From the NCBI RefSeq assembly GCF_018863395.1, contig NZ_JAHKRR010000006.1, positions 1-64,000 on the forward strand: DNA of 64,000 bases. The letters are read 5' to 3'. Both the position numbers and the translations under genes were made by a program. Below, piece by piece: positions 34,299 through 44,161 of this stretch (position 1 is the first letter of the stretch; each line of letters begins with the position of its first letter). Origin of the DNA: Sinomicrobium weinanense. GTDB lineage: Bacteria; Bacteroidota; Bacteroidia; Flavobacteriales; Flavobacteriaceae. The notes under the pieces are model-generated. The model had not been told where the DNA came from, searched no databases, and saw only the letters and a program-made list of their open reading frames with translations.

Positions 34299-36227
34299 CT
34301 ACGACTGCAACAACTCTATCATAATATCCAGTTCTTCCACTAATTTTTCATTGTTGCCGCTATAACCTACCGACCTGAAATTGATCCGTCCTTCCGGTCC
34401 TATAATCACCTTAGTGGGGATACCTTCCACACCGTATTTGTCGACAATATCAAATTCCCGGCTTCCTTCTGTTACCGGAGTATCCAGTAAAACCTGAAAA
34501 GAGTATTTATTCTGATTGATAAAGTTTTTTACAGTCTTTTTACGGACTTCCGGCTTACCGCTTTCCCAGGTATTGACAAACAAAAATTCCACATTGGGAT
34601 CGTTTTCGTATTTAGTCACAGCGTTCTGCATTCCGGGAAAGGAGTTTTTACACGGTCCGCACCAGGTAGCCCAAAAATCCAGGATCACAACTTTTCCTTT
34701 CATGGAACTGAGGGCAACATCTTTTCCCTCCAGGTTTTTCAAGATAAAATCCGGGGCTTCCTCGTCGAGCATGTTCTCCCTGGCTTCTTCCAGTATTTTA
34801 GCCCGGGCAACTTTTTCGAGACCGGAGAGGTAGGTGTCAAATCCTTCTTCTGAACCCTTGTTCTCTGCATAGGCAGATTTCAGGTATTCTTTTATTTTTT
34901 TCGTGGAAGCACCTTCGCGTATAAATTCCCCGGCTTTTTCCTGTGCAGTGTCGTAACTTTTGTCGGCCAGGAGGAACTGGATGTAGCGTTCGTTGACCTC
35001 CGGAGATTTTCCTTCTCCTATAGCTTCTGCCTGATATTTTACGGCCTCTTTTACCTGTCCTTGTTGAAAAAGGATAAAGGCATAGGTGTCTGCATACATT
35101 CTGTAACTGCCCTCCAGGTTGCTTTTGTATTGGCTTTCGGAAAACTGATCGGGCTTGTCTTGAAGGTTTTGCTGGAGAGAGCGGACGATGTCCAGGGATT
35201 TTTTGGAGATCCCGGCAGCAAGATCGAGATCTTTTCCTTCTTCGGCCAGCTTCCAGGCCACACTGTTATATAATCCTGTTTTTTCCCTGCTCTGTTCCGG
35301 GATTTGGTCGGCATATCGGGTAAATGCCTCATAATTGTTCTGATCGGCATATTCTTTGGCCAGCACATACAGCATGAAATTTTTTCCGTCCGTATCGCTA
35401 AAGGAATTTGCATATTCCTTCAACAGCTCTTCTTTTTTAGTGATATCTTTTTCTTCGTAAAATTTCTTTGATAATTCTCTTTTGGCCAATGTTCCTTTAG
35501 GATAAGCAGCTATGGATTTTTCGGTCAGGGTTTCTGCCACAGAGTCGTTCCCCGTAACGTTATGCAGTGCCACCAGGGTAGTGTAATCTTTGTCGGTGAG
35601 CTTCTCCCTGCCCTGGTATGCGGCAATACGTTCTTTGATCCATTTTTCTCCCTCTTCCTTGTTTTCTTTATACAATATTCTCGGATAGATATTGTCCCAG
35701 ATACCCACTATATCCGGATGAGCGGAAAACTCCTGTTTAAACAGGGCAATCGATGAATCCCTTTCCACTTCAACATCCATAGATCTTCCGTAATAACTTT
35801 GGTAATAGGAAGCAATGCTGGCCAGGGTACCTTTAAGTAATTCCCCCTTTTCGGTATAAAGCGGTAATACAAAACCCTGTTTATCATTACTGTCAAATTC
35901 GCCGCCTGCTTTAAAAAGAAAGGTCACGGCTGTTGCAGAATCGGGAATGGCCAGAGCTCCTTCCCATTTCCCGGAAGCATCTTTTATCGGGATGTCTACG
36001 GGATACATATTATTGTGAACAGCATAATAGTAATAAGCTGAAGGGGCTTCTTTATCTGTGGTATACCTGATGTACAGGGAATCTCCCGGGCTCGGTTTTT
36101 CCTTGGAGATGTAAAGGGAGCCTATCGTCTTTCCCTGGTCAGCCTCCGGTTTTTCATTTTTGCAGGACATGAAGAACACGCTTGCACAAACAATTAATAA
36201 ACAAGATGTAGTTTTCATAATTTTCAA
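34299..36227 (-). CDS. TlpA-like thioredoxin-fold lipoprotein with long N-terminal region
   Basis: A 642-residue lipoprotein. The lipobox is VFFMSC at about residues 16-21. Residues about 25-130 hold a beta-rich domain, about 140-485 an alpha-helical TPR-like region, and 488-642 a TlpA/redoxin domain with active site WCGPC (C523, C526) and the cis-proline of GIPTK near 604. TlpA-like proteins reduce or exchange disulfides in the periplasm. It is the last gene of the sigma/FecR/SusC/SusD locus. Such lipoproteins often accompany SusC/SusD genes in Flavobacteriaceae, possibly to fold or protect cysteine-containing proteins or peptides. Confidence 0.88.
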   Translation of the reverse strand: MKIMKTTSCLLIVCASVFFMSCKNEKPEADQGKTIGSLYISKEKPSPGDSLYIRYTTDKEAPSAYYYYAVHNNMYPVDIPIKDASGKWEGALAIPDSATAVTFLFKAGGEFDSNDKQGFVLPLYTEKGELLKGTLASIASYYQSYYGRSMDVEVERDSSIALFKQEFSAHPDIVGIWDNIYPRILYKENKEEGEKWIKERIAAYQGREKLTDKDYTTLVALHNVTGNDSVAETLTEKSIAAYPKGTLAKRELSKKFYEEKDITKKEELLKEYANSFSDTDGKNFMLYVLAKEYADQNNYEAFTRYADQIPEQSREKTGLYNSVAWKLAEEGKDLDLAAGISKKSLDIVRSLQQNLQDKPDQFSESQYKSNLEGSYRMYADTYAFILFQQGQVKEAVKYQAEAIGEGKSPEVNERYIQFLLADKSYDTAQEKAGEFIREGASTKKIKEYLKSAYAENKGSEEGFDTYLSGLEKVARAKILEEARENMLDEEAPDFILKNLEGKDVALSSMKGKVVILDFWATWCGPCKNSFPGMQNAVTKYENDPNVEFLFVNTWESGKPEVRKKTVKNFINQNKYSFQVLLDTPVTEGSREFDIVDKYGVEGIPTKVIIGPEGRINFRSVGYSGNNEKLVEELDIMIELLQS

Positions 36228-36326
36228 ATTACTTTTTACGGTTGACTACATCAATATACGACGATATGTGAGAAATATCTCTTTTTTTGTCCGGAAACAT
36301 AAGTTTTTTAACAAAAACAGCCGTTC

Positions 36327-37193
36327 CTAGTACAATTTGGCTGTAACGATAACCGGGTAATGATCGGAAGCGAACCTTGCGCCACGCTGGATGTCCAGCA
36401 CATGGTGTTTGTATATTTCTATATTCCCCTTAAAGAAGATATAGTCGATAACGTGATGTTTTTCCGGGTCCGGATCGATCTTCCAGCTATTAAAGGTATA
36501 TCCGGGGCCGTAGCTTTTTTTTGCCTTTCCGGAAGTGTTCAGAATGTCCTTGTCGTTATCGATGACCTTGTAGGCTTTTGAATCGGGAGTGGAATTGAAA
36601 TCGCCTGTAATAAAGGCAGGGAGTTCTCCGGCAATTTCCTTTACCCGGGCTGTGATGAGCCTGGCACTTTCCTCGCGGGCCTGCTTTCCCTTGTGGTCGA
36701 AATGGGTGTTAACGAAATAGAATGTTTTCCCCGTATTGCGGTCCCTGAACTTTGCCCAGGTAACGATACGCGGCAGGGCAGCATCCCAGCCCACAGAACC
36801 GACCTCTTCGGGGGTTTCGGACAGCCAGAAGGTCTCGTTCTGCAAGAGTTCAAAGCGGTCTTTCCGGTAGAGAATGGGGGAGAACTCTCCTTTGGTCCTG
36901 CCGTCGTCCCTTGCTACACCTACGTGGGCGTAACCCGGCAGGAGGGTAAGGAGGTCCTGTAATTGCGAATACAGCACTTCCTGTGCCCCGACAATATCGC
37001 CACCGAAAAAGGAAATACTTTCGGCAACCCATTCTTTCCGGTTTTTCCAGGCATTGATACCGTCATCCGGGTTGGCATAGCGGATATTATATGAAAACAA
37101 TGTAAGTGTGGAATCGTTTTTTTGCATCGGGTTTCCGTGTATGGTTTGTAACAGGAACAATCCGTATACTAAAAATAATGTTGCTCTTTTCAT
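36327..37193 (-). CDS. Exported endonuclease/exonuclease/phosphatase-fold enzyme
   Basis: About 288 residues from the methionine at 37193, which starts a signal peptide (MKRATLFLVYGLFLLQTIHG); a start 11 codons upstream would bury it. Fold motifs: SYNIRYANPDDGINAW, the metal-binding glutamate in GAQEVLYSQL, FVNTHFDHKGKQAREES, FITGDFNSTPDS and the final SDHYPVIVTAKL histidine. The fold hydrolyses phosphodiesters or phosphomonoesters in nucleic acids, phospholipids or inositol phosphates. Its position behind SusD suggests that it releases phosphate or a head group from the substrate imported by this locus. The exact substrate cannot be read from the sequence. Confidence 0.88.
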   Translation of the reverse strand: MKRATLFLVYGLFLLQTIHGNPMQKNDSTLTLFSYNIRYANPDDGINAWKNRKEWVAESISFFGGDIVGAQEVLYSQLQDLLTLLPGYAHVGVARDDGRTKGEFSPILYRKDRFELLQNETFWLSETPEEVGSVGWDAALPRIVTWAKFRDRNTGKTFYFVNTHFDHKGKQAREESARLITARVKEIAGELPAFITGDFNSTPDSKAYKVIDNDKDILNTSGKAKKSYGPGYTFNSWKIDPDPEKHHVIDYIFFKGNIEIYKHHVLDIQRGARFASDHYPVIVTAKLY

Positions 37194-37223
37194 ATGTATA
37201 TTTTTTATTTGTTTTTCAACGGT

Positions 37224-37273
37224 CATGCTTCGACAAGTGATATACTGAGTTTACCGAAGTGCTCAGCACAGGC
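37224..37273. repeat. Dispersed CTTCGACAAG..GTGCTCAGCACAGG repeat
   Basis: GCTTCGACAAGTGATATACTG followed by CCGAAGTGCTCAGCACAGGC. It is the longest form of the scattered repeat family. A second hairpin, AGTCGGAGG/CCTCCGACT, lies at about 37373-37403. Together they fill the 244-bp gap between the phosphatase-fold gene and the SusD gene. Confidence 0.5.
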
Positions 37274-37437
37274 ATGGAGCACCCGTATTCATGCTTGTTT
37301 ATGTTAAAGGAAACTTTATCATGGGGGTTTCATTTTGAATAAATTTAAGTTTAGGGCTGCTTTTGCCCGAAGTCGGAGGCCATAACTTCAAACCTCCGAC
37401 TCCTGACTTCCGACTTCGGACTTCTAACTCCCCTCAG

Positions 37438-39177
37438 TTACCATCCGGGGTTTTGTTCCAGATTGGGGTTTAGCTGTAATTCCACCCGGGGAATGGGATA
37501 AAGATAATCTTTATCTTCATCAAATGTTCGATTGTTAAATGTAGGGTGCGGATCTATGAGATTGTCAGCGTCCAGAAAGACATCCGAATTTATTTTCAGG
37601 TACTGGATACCATCCACCTGATTGTCGGGGGCATCGCCTTCATACAGGACAATATCGATATCCCCGTCGCCTTCCAGGTCGTATTCTCCTGCACCGGGCA
37701 GATAGAGCCCCCGAAGCGGCCGGGTGATCTTTTGGCCTGCTTTCCACCGGACGATATCGTCCCACCGGAAGTCTTCCATATACAATTCTATACGGCGTTC
37801 CCGGCGTATTTCCAGGATCACGCCTTTGTTAGCCCCGTTTATATTGAGGTATTGATCTGCCATAAAAGGGTCGGGGGTGGCATTGGCCTCTGCCATTTGA
37901 ATATTGGGCATGCCTACACGGTCGCGAATGAGTTTTATGGAAACATCCAGGTCTGCCTGTGTCAATATCCCCAGTTCTGCTTTGGCTTCTGCATAATTGA
38001 GCAGTACCTCGGCATAACGGAAGAGGGGGAGATCTGTTATAGACTCGTCATAGGTGTCGTATTGCGGTTCGTTTACGAATTTAATGGGCTGATACCCGGT
38101 AACGGTAGCCCCCATATTGGGAGGGAGGGTAATGTTCTCTCCCATCCGTGTATAGCCGGGAGCTCTTACCGTTTGAGACAAACGCGGGTCCCTGTTTGTC
38201 ATTTCTTCGGTGAACGACATGCTGTTGTGATCCGGATTGTCGGTAAAACGGGAGCCGTCTGCATTCAGATAGCTGTTTACCAGGTCTTTTGGCATTCCGG
38301 GCCTGCCGTAGGAAGAAGTGGTCATATAATAATTGGCCTTGTGGTCCACGGCCTGTGAGGTCAGGAACTGCCTGGCCAGTATCATTTCGTCAGTAATGGC
38401 GTCGTGGGAGGCGAAAAACACCATATAGTCTTCTTTCGTATTGCCCGTACTGTATATCTTATAGGGCGAATCGTTCATCAGTTGTTCTGAGGCCTGGTAT
38501 GAAGCCGTAAGGTATTTTTCGTATCCATCCATCCCCCGGTATTTCATATAAGTACCTTCGTAGAGGCCCACCCTCGATTTCAGGGCCAGGGCCGTCCATT
38601 TGGTAATGCGGAACGCCTGGGTGTTGTCGTCCAGGTTTTCAATGGCAAAATCGAGGTCTTCTATTATTTTATCGGTAACAGACCCTCTGGGATCACGCGG
38701 TTTTTGAAGGGCTTCTTCGTCCGTGGGGTCTATGGTCTGTTCGTACCAGGGTACATCCCCGAAACGCCTTAGCTTGTCAAAATAAAACCAGGCCCTGAAA
38801 AAACGGGCAACACCGCCAAAGTGTTTTTTTGCGGCCTCATCTTCACATCTTTCGTAGTTTTCCAGGAAGTAATTAATGTCCCGGAGGTATTCCCAGGACC
38901 ATCCTTCATTCTTTTTTGTGGTAGGGACGATCCTCGCTCCCCGCATCTCTTCGCTCAGGGTTGTTTCTATGATATTATCGGCAGCCCGGTCCCCGTTGTA
39001 GATCCCTTCTTCGGGGAACATCCTGTAGAAATTGTTAGTGTATAGTTCCAGGTCGCTCGCCTTGATAAAAAAGTTTTCGGGGGCAACCTCAGAAACGGGA
39101 TCTCTGTCCAGAAGGTCTTTATCGCAACTCCATATGACGGACAAAAGCAGTACTATTATGATATGTGTTTTTTTCAT
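37438..39177 (-). CDS. SusD/RagB family outer-membrane lipoprotein (locus 1)
   Basis: A 579-residue surface lipoprotein that caps the SusC channel and binds substrate. The lipobox is LLSVIWSC (C18), followed by DKDLLDRDPVSEVAPENFF, typical of SusD. TPR-like helices (FFRAWFYFDKLRRFGDVPWY) and the C-terminal DYLYPIPRVELQLNPNLEQNPGW are the family hallmarks. It starts 11 bp after its SusC partner. Binding specificity is unknown; no glycoside hydrolase is encoded alongside. Confidence 0.95.
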   Translation of the reverse strand: MKKTHIIIVLLLSVIWSCDKDLLDRDPVSEVAPENFFIKASDLELYTNNFYRMFPEEGIYNGDRAADNIIETTLSEEMRGARIVPTTKKNEGWSWEYLRDINYFLENYERCEDEAAKKHFGGVARFFRAWFYFDKLRRFGDVPWYEQTIDPTDEEALQKPRDPRGSVTDKIIEDLDFAIENLDDNTQAFRITKWTALALKSRVGLYEGTYMKYRGMDGYEKYLTASYQASEQLMNDSPYKIYSTGNTKEDYMVFFASHDAITDEMILARQFLTSQAVDHKANYYMTTSSYGRPGMPKDLVNSYLNADGSRFTDNPDHNSMSFTEEMTNRDPRLSQTVRAPGYTRMGENITLPPNMGATVTGYQPIKFVNEPQYDTYDESITDLPLFRYAEVLLNYAEAKAELGILTQADLDVSIKLIRDRVGMPNIQMAEANATPDPFMADQYLNINGANKGVILEIRRERRIELYMEDFRWDDIVRWKAGQKITRPLRGLYLPGAGEYDLEGDGDIDIVLYEGDAPDNQVDGIQYLKINSDVFLDADNLIDPHPTFNNRTFDEDKDYLYPIPRVELQLNPNLEQNPGW

Positions 39178-39188
39178 CGTATAAGGGG

Positions 39189-42100
39189 TTAAAATTCAAG
39201 AGATAGTCCTAACGAATATGTTTTTAAGAACGGATAAGTCTGTGCCTTCGACCGGCTGCTGGATTTACCGTTGGCCGTAGAGGAGTCGTTGAAATCCAAA
39301 GTGCCACTTGCAGCTTCCGGGTCTATGTATCCGGTAAGGCCGGTAAAGGTAAACAGGTTCTCTCCGCTAAAATAGAACCGGGCACTTTTTAAGGGGAGTT
39401 TGGCTATGATACTTTCCGGCAGGGTGTAACCTACCGTGAGGTTTTTAAGGCGGAGATATGAAATATCCTGCAGGTACCTGTCACTTGCCACTCCGAGTTC
39501 TTTATTGTCGCCTAAGGCTGTATACCCTACCAATCGGGGATAAAAACCGTCCGGGTTTTCCGGGCTCCACATATTATCGGCCAGGTCTTTTCGTATAAAG
39601 GAGTCGTACGGACGGTTGTACATGGCCCAGAACGACCTGGAATCGCCGTGTGGATACCAATCCTGTTTGGCCACTCCCTGGAAGAACAGGGACAGGTCAA
39701 AGCCGTTCCAGTCTGCGTTTACGGTAAAGGCGTAGGGGAACCTGGGCGTGGTGTTGCCTATGACAGACCGGTCTCCGGGATTGTCCAGTGTATTTTCACC
39801 TTCATTGATAATGCCATCGCCATTGAGGTCCGTAAATTTCACATCGCCCGGCTGCAAGCCTCCTGTACTGTATATCTGGCTGGAAACATAGCTTTGGTCT
39901 GCGTGTTGTTCGATCTCTTCTTCAGAACGGAACAGGCCGTTGGAGTGGTATCCCCATATTTCGCCTATTTCCATGCCTTTGTAATAATCGACCAGGCTGT
40001 TGTTCGGATTGTCAAAACGGGTGATCGCAGTGATGGTATTGGAGAGGTTTCCCGTAATAGAAAAATGGAAGGGTTTGTCTCCTAATGTGAAAGCGTCGGC
40101 ATAGGTCAGGGAAACTTCAAAGCCCCGTGTCCTCAGATCTGCGGCATTTTCCTGGGGCGATGCTGTTCCGAGGACGGCCGAAAGTGTTTTCCCCTTGGTG
40201 AGCATCCCTATTGTATTTCTCTGAAACCAGTCGAAACTACCGGACAGGTGATTGCTGAACAGGGAGAAATCGACCCCGAAATTCAGGGTGTTTACTTCTT
40301 CCCAGGTAATGTCGAGAGGGTTTAGTTTGGGAGAAGAAATGTATTCGAGCCTGCTTCCGTCCATGGCATAACCGTTATCCGTATTTTTGGGAAGGGTGGG
40401 AGTGTATGGGTAATAGTCTGCGACATAGCGGTTCCTTGCCCTGTCGAATTTCGTGATATTCTGATTTCCGAGCGCACCATAGGAAGCGCGGAGTTTAAGG
40501 GAGTTCACCGTGTTCTCCAGTCCCTTGAAGAAAGGTTCTTTGCTGATCACCCACCCCGCAGATACGGAGGGGAAGAAGCCCCACCGGTCGTCTTCGGGAA
40601 AGCGGGAAGAGCCGTCATACCTGCCGTTCAGCTCCAGGAGGTATTTGTCCCTGAAATTGTAGTTCAGCCGGGAAAAATACCCGCGCAGCGCCCATTCATA
40701 GCCACTCCCGTCTGTTTCCGGGTTTTTGGTCCCCAGGCCGAGGGAGTTGAGGTCGTCCGATATGTTATCCTGTTTGCTGGCCCAGAAACTTTTCATCCGG
40801 TAGAACTCCTGGTTATATCCTATCATGGCCTTGAGGGTATGGTCTCCGAAGGAATGCACATAGTCGGTATAGGCATTGATGACATTGTAGGTGGCCCGGT
40901 CTGAAAATTCTTTGAGCTTATCTTCCCCGAATGTACCTATTTCCCCGGGATAGATGGAATATGGCACCTTTACGGACCTTTGCGAACGGGCCAGGTTATT
41001 TCTCCGGATGGCATAGCTCAGGTGAACATTCATCTGGGGCAGGGGTTTTATATTGGCAGTAATGGTGTTGGTGAGTTCGTCCTCGTCGGTGATCTCCCGG
41101 CCTTTTCCGTAGAGCAGGGACGCATAGATACCGTCTCCTACCGTATAATTGTTAAGCTCTGTCCTCCAAAGTGCTGTTCCGTCGGGGTTTGTAGGGTTGT
41201 AAGAGGGGAGGGCGTGGACCCAGATGAGGCTTCCCCAGGGCTCACCCCATCCGTACTGGCTTCCGCCGTGTATGACCTCATGGCTTTCATTGTACTGGAT
41301 GTTGTTGGACAGTGTAAGCCAGTCCGTAATGTCGATGTCAAACTTTCCCCTGAGGTTATAGGTCCGGTAAGGATCGTCCTGTACTTTCAGGATGCCTACG
41401 GTTTCGTAATTCCTGAAGGAAAAGAGTGTCTTTATCTTTTCACTTCCCCCGGAGACGGACAGGTTATAGGTTTGCGAAGGCATGGATTTGCGGAAAAAGG
41501 TATTCCACCAATCGGTATGCCCGTAGTGTACGTATTGTTCTTTTCCGTTTCTCATGTCCACTATGGTGCGGGCCAGGGAAGGATCTTCGGCAACCTTTCT
41601 CAATTCTTCGTAATCGGCCTCCGTATATCCGGTGTAGGAGTTCCCGGTAGCCCGACGGAAAGAATCATCGACCAGTTTTGCCACCCGGTAAGGGTCCGTC
41701 AGAAAATCGGTCCTTGTCGTGGCTGAAGACCATGCAATATTGCTGTTAAAAGAAACGCTCATCACCCCTTCGCGGGCTTTTTTGGTCGTGACCAGAATAA
41801 CGCCAAATGCTCCCCGGGCACCATAAATTGCCGATGCCCCTGCGTCTTTGAGAACACTGATGGAAGCCACATCGTCCGGATTTACCTTGCGGATATCCCC
41901 TTCGATACCGTCAATAAGCACCAGAGGAGAACCTCCGTTGATGGAAGTAAACCCGCGGATGTTTATTTTAACGTCGTCCCCGGGGCGGCCACTGTTTTTT
42001 CCGATGTTCAGTCCCGGGCTCAGTCCCTGCATACCCGAACTTAAATTGGCTACGGGGCGCTGGGTAACGTTTTCCGTATTTACAGTATTTACAGCACCGG

Positions 42101-42752
42101 TCAGGGATTCCCTTCGCTGGCTTCCGTAGCCGACAACGACCACTTCATCCAGCCCGGTTACATCTTCCTGTAAACGGACATGTATTCCCTGGCTGGCGGT
42201 GACCTCTCTTGTTTTATATCCGAGATAAGATACCACAAGTATATCCTGTCCTTCTGCAGCTTCGATCGAAAAGTTTCCGTCAAAATCAGTTACTGCTCCC
42301 TGGGAGGTGCCCTTTACGGTGATGCTGGCTCCCGGTACAGGGATGTCATTCTCGTCGGTTACCGAACCCTGTATAGCGGTCTGTTGCAGATTTGAAGCAG
42401 GAACGGAGCCTGCCTTTACAGAGATTGTAGTGTTGTTGATGTTGTATTTGATTCCCAGGTTTTTAGATAGGAGGTCCATAATCTCCTTGACACTGATGTT
42501 CCCGTTATGGACACTGACTTTTTTATCCAGATGGGTTATTTCATCGGGGTAGATAAAGGTGAAAGGGGTTTGCTTTTCTACGGTTTTAAAAACTTCCGTA
42601 AGAGATACGTCGTTTAATTTCAGGTTGACAAAAGTATTTTCTGCTTTTTGGGAATACACCGTGCCGGCAGTAATTCTGTTTACGGCAAAAACCAGTAAAA
42701 GTACCGTAGTATACACCACGGGCTTTTTAAGGCTGAACGAAATGAAATACAT
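39189..42752 (-). CDS. SusC/RagA TonB-dependent receptor with STN signalling domain (locus 1)
   Basis: A 1187-residue outer-membrane importer. After the signal segment comes a secretin/TonB N-terminal (STN) domain (about 40-110, FVNLKLNDVSLTEVFKTVEKQTPFTFIY), which contacts a FecR anti-sigma factor in the periplasm. Next are a carboxypeptidase-D-like domain (GSVTDENDIPVPGASITVKGTSQGAVTD), the TonB box and plug (LDEVVVVGYGSQRRESLTGAV), then the 22-strand barrel ending YSLGLSLEF. The STN domain together with the adjacent FecR and sigma genes shows a trans-envelope regulated system. The substrate is unknown. Confidence 0.96.
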   Translation of the reverse strand: MYFISFSLKKPVVYTTVLLLVFAVNRITAGTVYSQKAENTFVNLKLNDVSLTEVFKTVEKQTPFTFIYPDEITHLDKKVSVHNGNISVKEIMDLLSKNLGIKYNINNTTISVKAGSVPASNLQQTAIQGSVTDENDIPVPGASITVKGTSQGAVTDFDGNFSIEAAEGQDILVVSYLGYKTREVTASQGIHVRLQEDVTGLDEVVVVGYGSQRRESLTGAVNTVNTENVTQRPVANLSSGMQGLSPGLNIGKNSGRPGDDVKINIRGFTSINGGSPLVLIDGIEGDIRKVNPDDVASISVLKDAGASAIYGARGAFGVILVTTKKAREGVMSVSFNSNIAWSSATTRTDFLTDPYRVAKLVDDSFRRATGNSYTGYTEADYEELRKVAEDPSLARTIVDMRNGKEQYVHYGHTDWWNTFFRKSMPSQTYNLSVSGGSEKIKTLFSFRNYETVGILKVQDDPYRTYNLRGKFDIDITDWLTLSNNIQYNESHEVIHGGSQYGWGEPWGSLIWVHALPSYNPTNPDGTALWRTELNNYTVGDGIYASLLYGKGREITDEDELTNTITANIKPLPQMNVHLSYAIRRNNLARSQRSVKVPYSIYPGEIGTFGEDKLKEFSDRATYNVINAYTDYVHSFGDHTLKAMIGYNQEFYRMKSFWASKQDNISDDLNSLGLGTKNPETDGSGYEWALRGYFSRLNYNFRDKYLLELNGRYDGSSRFPEDDRWGFFPSVSAGWVISKEPFFKGLENTVNSLKLRASYGALGNQNITKFDRARNRYVADYYPYTPTLPKNTDNGYAMDGSRLEYISSPKLNPLDITWEEVNTLNFGVDFSLFSNHLSGSFDWFQRNTIGMLTKGKTLSAVLGTASPQENAADLRTRGFEVSLTYADAFTLGDKPFHFSITGNLSNTITAITRFDNPNNSLVDYYKGMEIGEIWGYHSNGLFRSEEEIEQHADQSYVSSQIYSTGGLQPGDVKFTDLNGDGIINEGENTLDNPGDRSVIGNTTPRFPYAFTVNADWNGFDLSLFFQGVAKQDWYPHGDSRSFWAMYNRPYDSFIRKDLADNMWSPENPDGFYPRLVGYTALGDNKELGVASDRYLQDISYLRLKNLTVGYTLPESIIAKLPLKSARFYFSGENLFTFTGLTGYIDPEAASGTLDFNDSSTANGKSSSRSKAQTYPFLKTYSLGLSLEF

Positions 42753-42873
42753 AATTTCAATATCTTTGTTTTAGTTAATTAATTTTGGCGAATTAGTTTT
42801 CTGTATGTCCCGGTATCGGCGGCAACCGGTATCGGGATTTTGGTTTAGGGATAATATTGGTGCTACATAGGTC

Positions 42874-43833
42874 TTATTTTTGAGTGGAACATGGTTTTGC
42901 GAATATGGTGATGCGGCCGGTTTGTCCGACCTCGTATTCTATATCATAGATAAAACTCAGGCTTTCCAGGATGTCTTCCAGGCTTTGACCCGAGTACGAA
43001 CCGCTGATGGTACACTTTTCATATGACGGGGAGCCCAGGTGGATATCTGTATTAAACCTCCTGTTGAGCGTAGCGACCACCTGCAATAACCCCGCTTGAT
43101 TAAAAACGATGTCCCCCCTGGTCCAGGAAGTATACCGGGAAGCCTGCACGGTATCCTTTATCAACTTTTGAAGAACAGTGTCTAAAGTAACCCTTTCGTT
43201 CTTGGTCAGGTAAACCGGGCCTTTGTTGCTGGCTGTGACTTTTACCTTTCCGGTAGCAACGGTAACCGAAGGAGGGCCGCTGTGATAATTGCTTACCACA
43301 AAACTGGTGCCCAGTACTTCCGTTTTAAAGGATTGGGATAACACTACAAAAGGGCTATCCTCGTTTCTCCTTATCTCGAAATAGGCTTCCCCCTCCAGTT
43401 TTACTTCCCTGATCTTTTGTTTGAATGCCCGGGGATAGGAGATCTTACTGCCGGAATTGAGGTATACTACGGACGAATCATTCAGTACTATTTTTAATTG
43501 TTTGCCCTTGTCTGCCATTCGGGTGATGTACCGGTCGGTTTTCATGAAATAAAAAGCGGCAGATGCAGACAGTATTAAAAAAGCGATGGCAGCAGCGATT
43601 TTGGGAATGGAGAAGCGCCGCCTTTTTTTCTCCTGTCCGGGAGTATTGGACAGGGCCCCGGATACTTTTTTACGCAGCCTGTCCTGCAAGGCAGGATCGG
43701 GCGGGGCCTCCTGCGGCTCATGACCTTCTTTTTGCATCAAGGTAAAAAAATCTTCCACTTTTTGCTTTTCTTCGGGGGTACAGGTATCGTTCAGGTATTT
43801 TTCCAGTAATTCCTTAAACTTTTTTTCCATCAT
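42874..43833 (-). CDS. FecR family anti-sigma factor
   Basis: A 319-residue inner-membrane regulator. A cytoplasmic N-part binds the sigma factor (KFKELLEKYLNDTCTPEEKQKVEDFF). One membrane segment (KIAAAIAFLILSASAAFYFMK, about 91-111) follows. The periplasmic FecR domain (KQLKIVLNDSSVVYLNSGSKISYP) and a C-terminal DUF4974 domain (CTISGSYSGQSLEDILESLSFIYDIEYEV) face the STN domain of SusC. It lies between the sigma gene and SusC, the usual order. Confidence 0.95.
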   Translation of the reverse strand: MMEKKFKELLEKYLNDTCTPEEKQKVEDFFTLMQKEGHEPQEAPPDPALQDRLRKKVSGALSNTPGQEKKRRRFSIPKIAAAIAFLILSASAAFYFMKTDRYITRMADKGKQLKIVLNDSSVVYLNSGSKISYPRAFKQKIREVKLEGEAYFEIRRNEDSPFVVLSQSFKTEVLGTSFVVSNYHSGPPSVTVATGKVKVTASNKGPVYLTKNERVTLDTVLQKLIKDTVQASRYTSWTRGDIVFNQAGLLQVVATLNRRFNTDIHLGSPSYEKCTISGSYSGQSLEDILESLSFIYDIEYEVGQTGRITIFAKPCSTQK

Positions 43834-44161
43834 AAACGCTCACATGCTTTACTAATGGAGTACCCGGAAATCTAAAACCACCTACGCAAAACCATGTTTT
43901 TAACATTTAATTAACATATAAAGGGGGAATATCCCGGGATATCGGGACGAAGCTGCTTTGGCACATAACAATGTTTAAGAAGTTGTATCAAAGTATAGTT
44001 ACATGCCAAAAAATAACGGATCTGCAAGATCAGAAAAGATGGATGAAATATAGCATTCCAACAGGGAAATTGAACTTAAGCACCTCAATCTCATTCAGTC
44101 TCCCTCTCACTTTCTCACCTTCTCAGTTTCTCACCCTAAAGGGATAAATCCGGACTATTTC
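43834..44161. other. Non-coding gap between sigma factor and FecR genes
   Basis: 328 bp without a credible gene. It holds a short palindrome (ATCCCGGGATATCGGGA region near 43930) and a pyrimidine-rich stretch of CTCTCACTTTCTCACC-like words (about 44098-44136). No clear promoter motif for FecR was found, so FecR and SusC may be read from the sigma-gene transcript or from a promoter recognised by the ECF sigma factor itself. Confidence 0.5.
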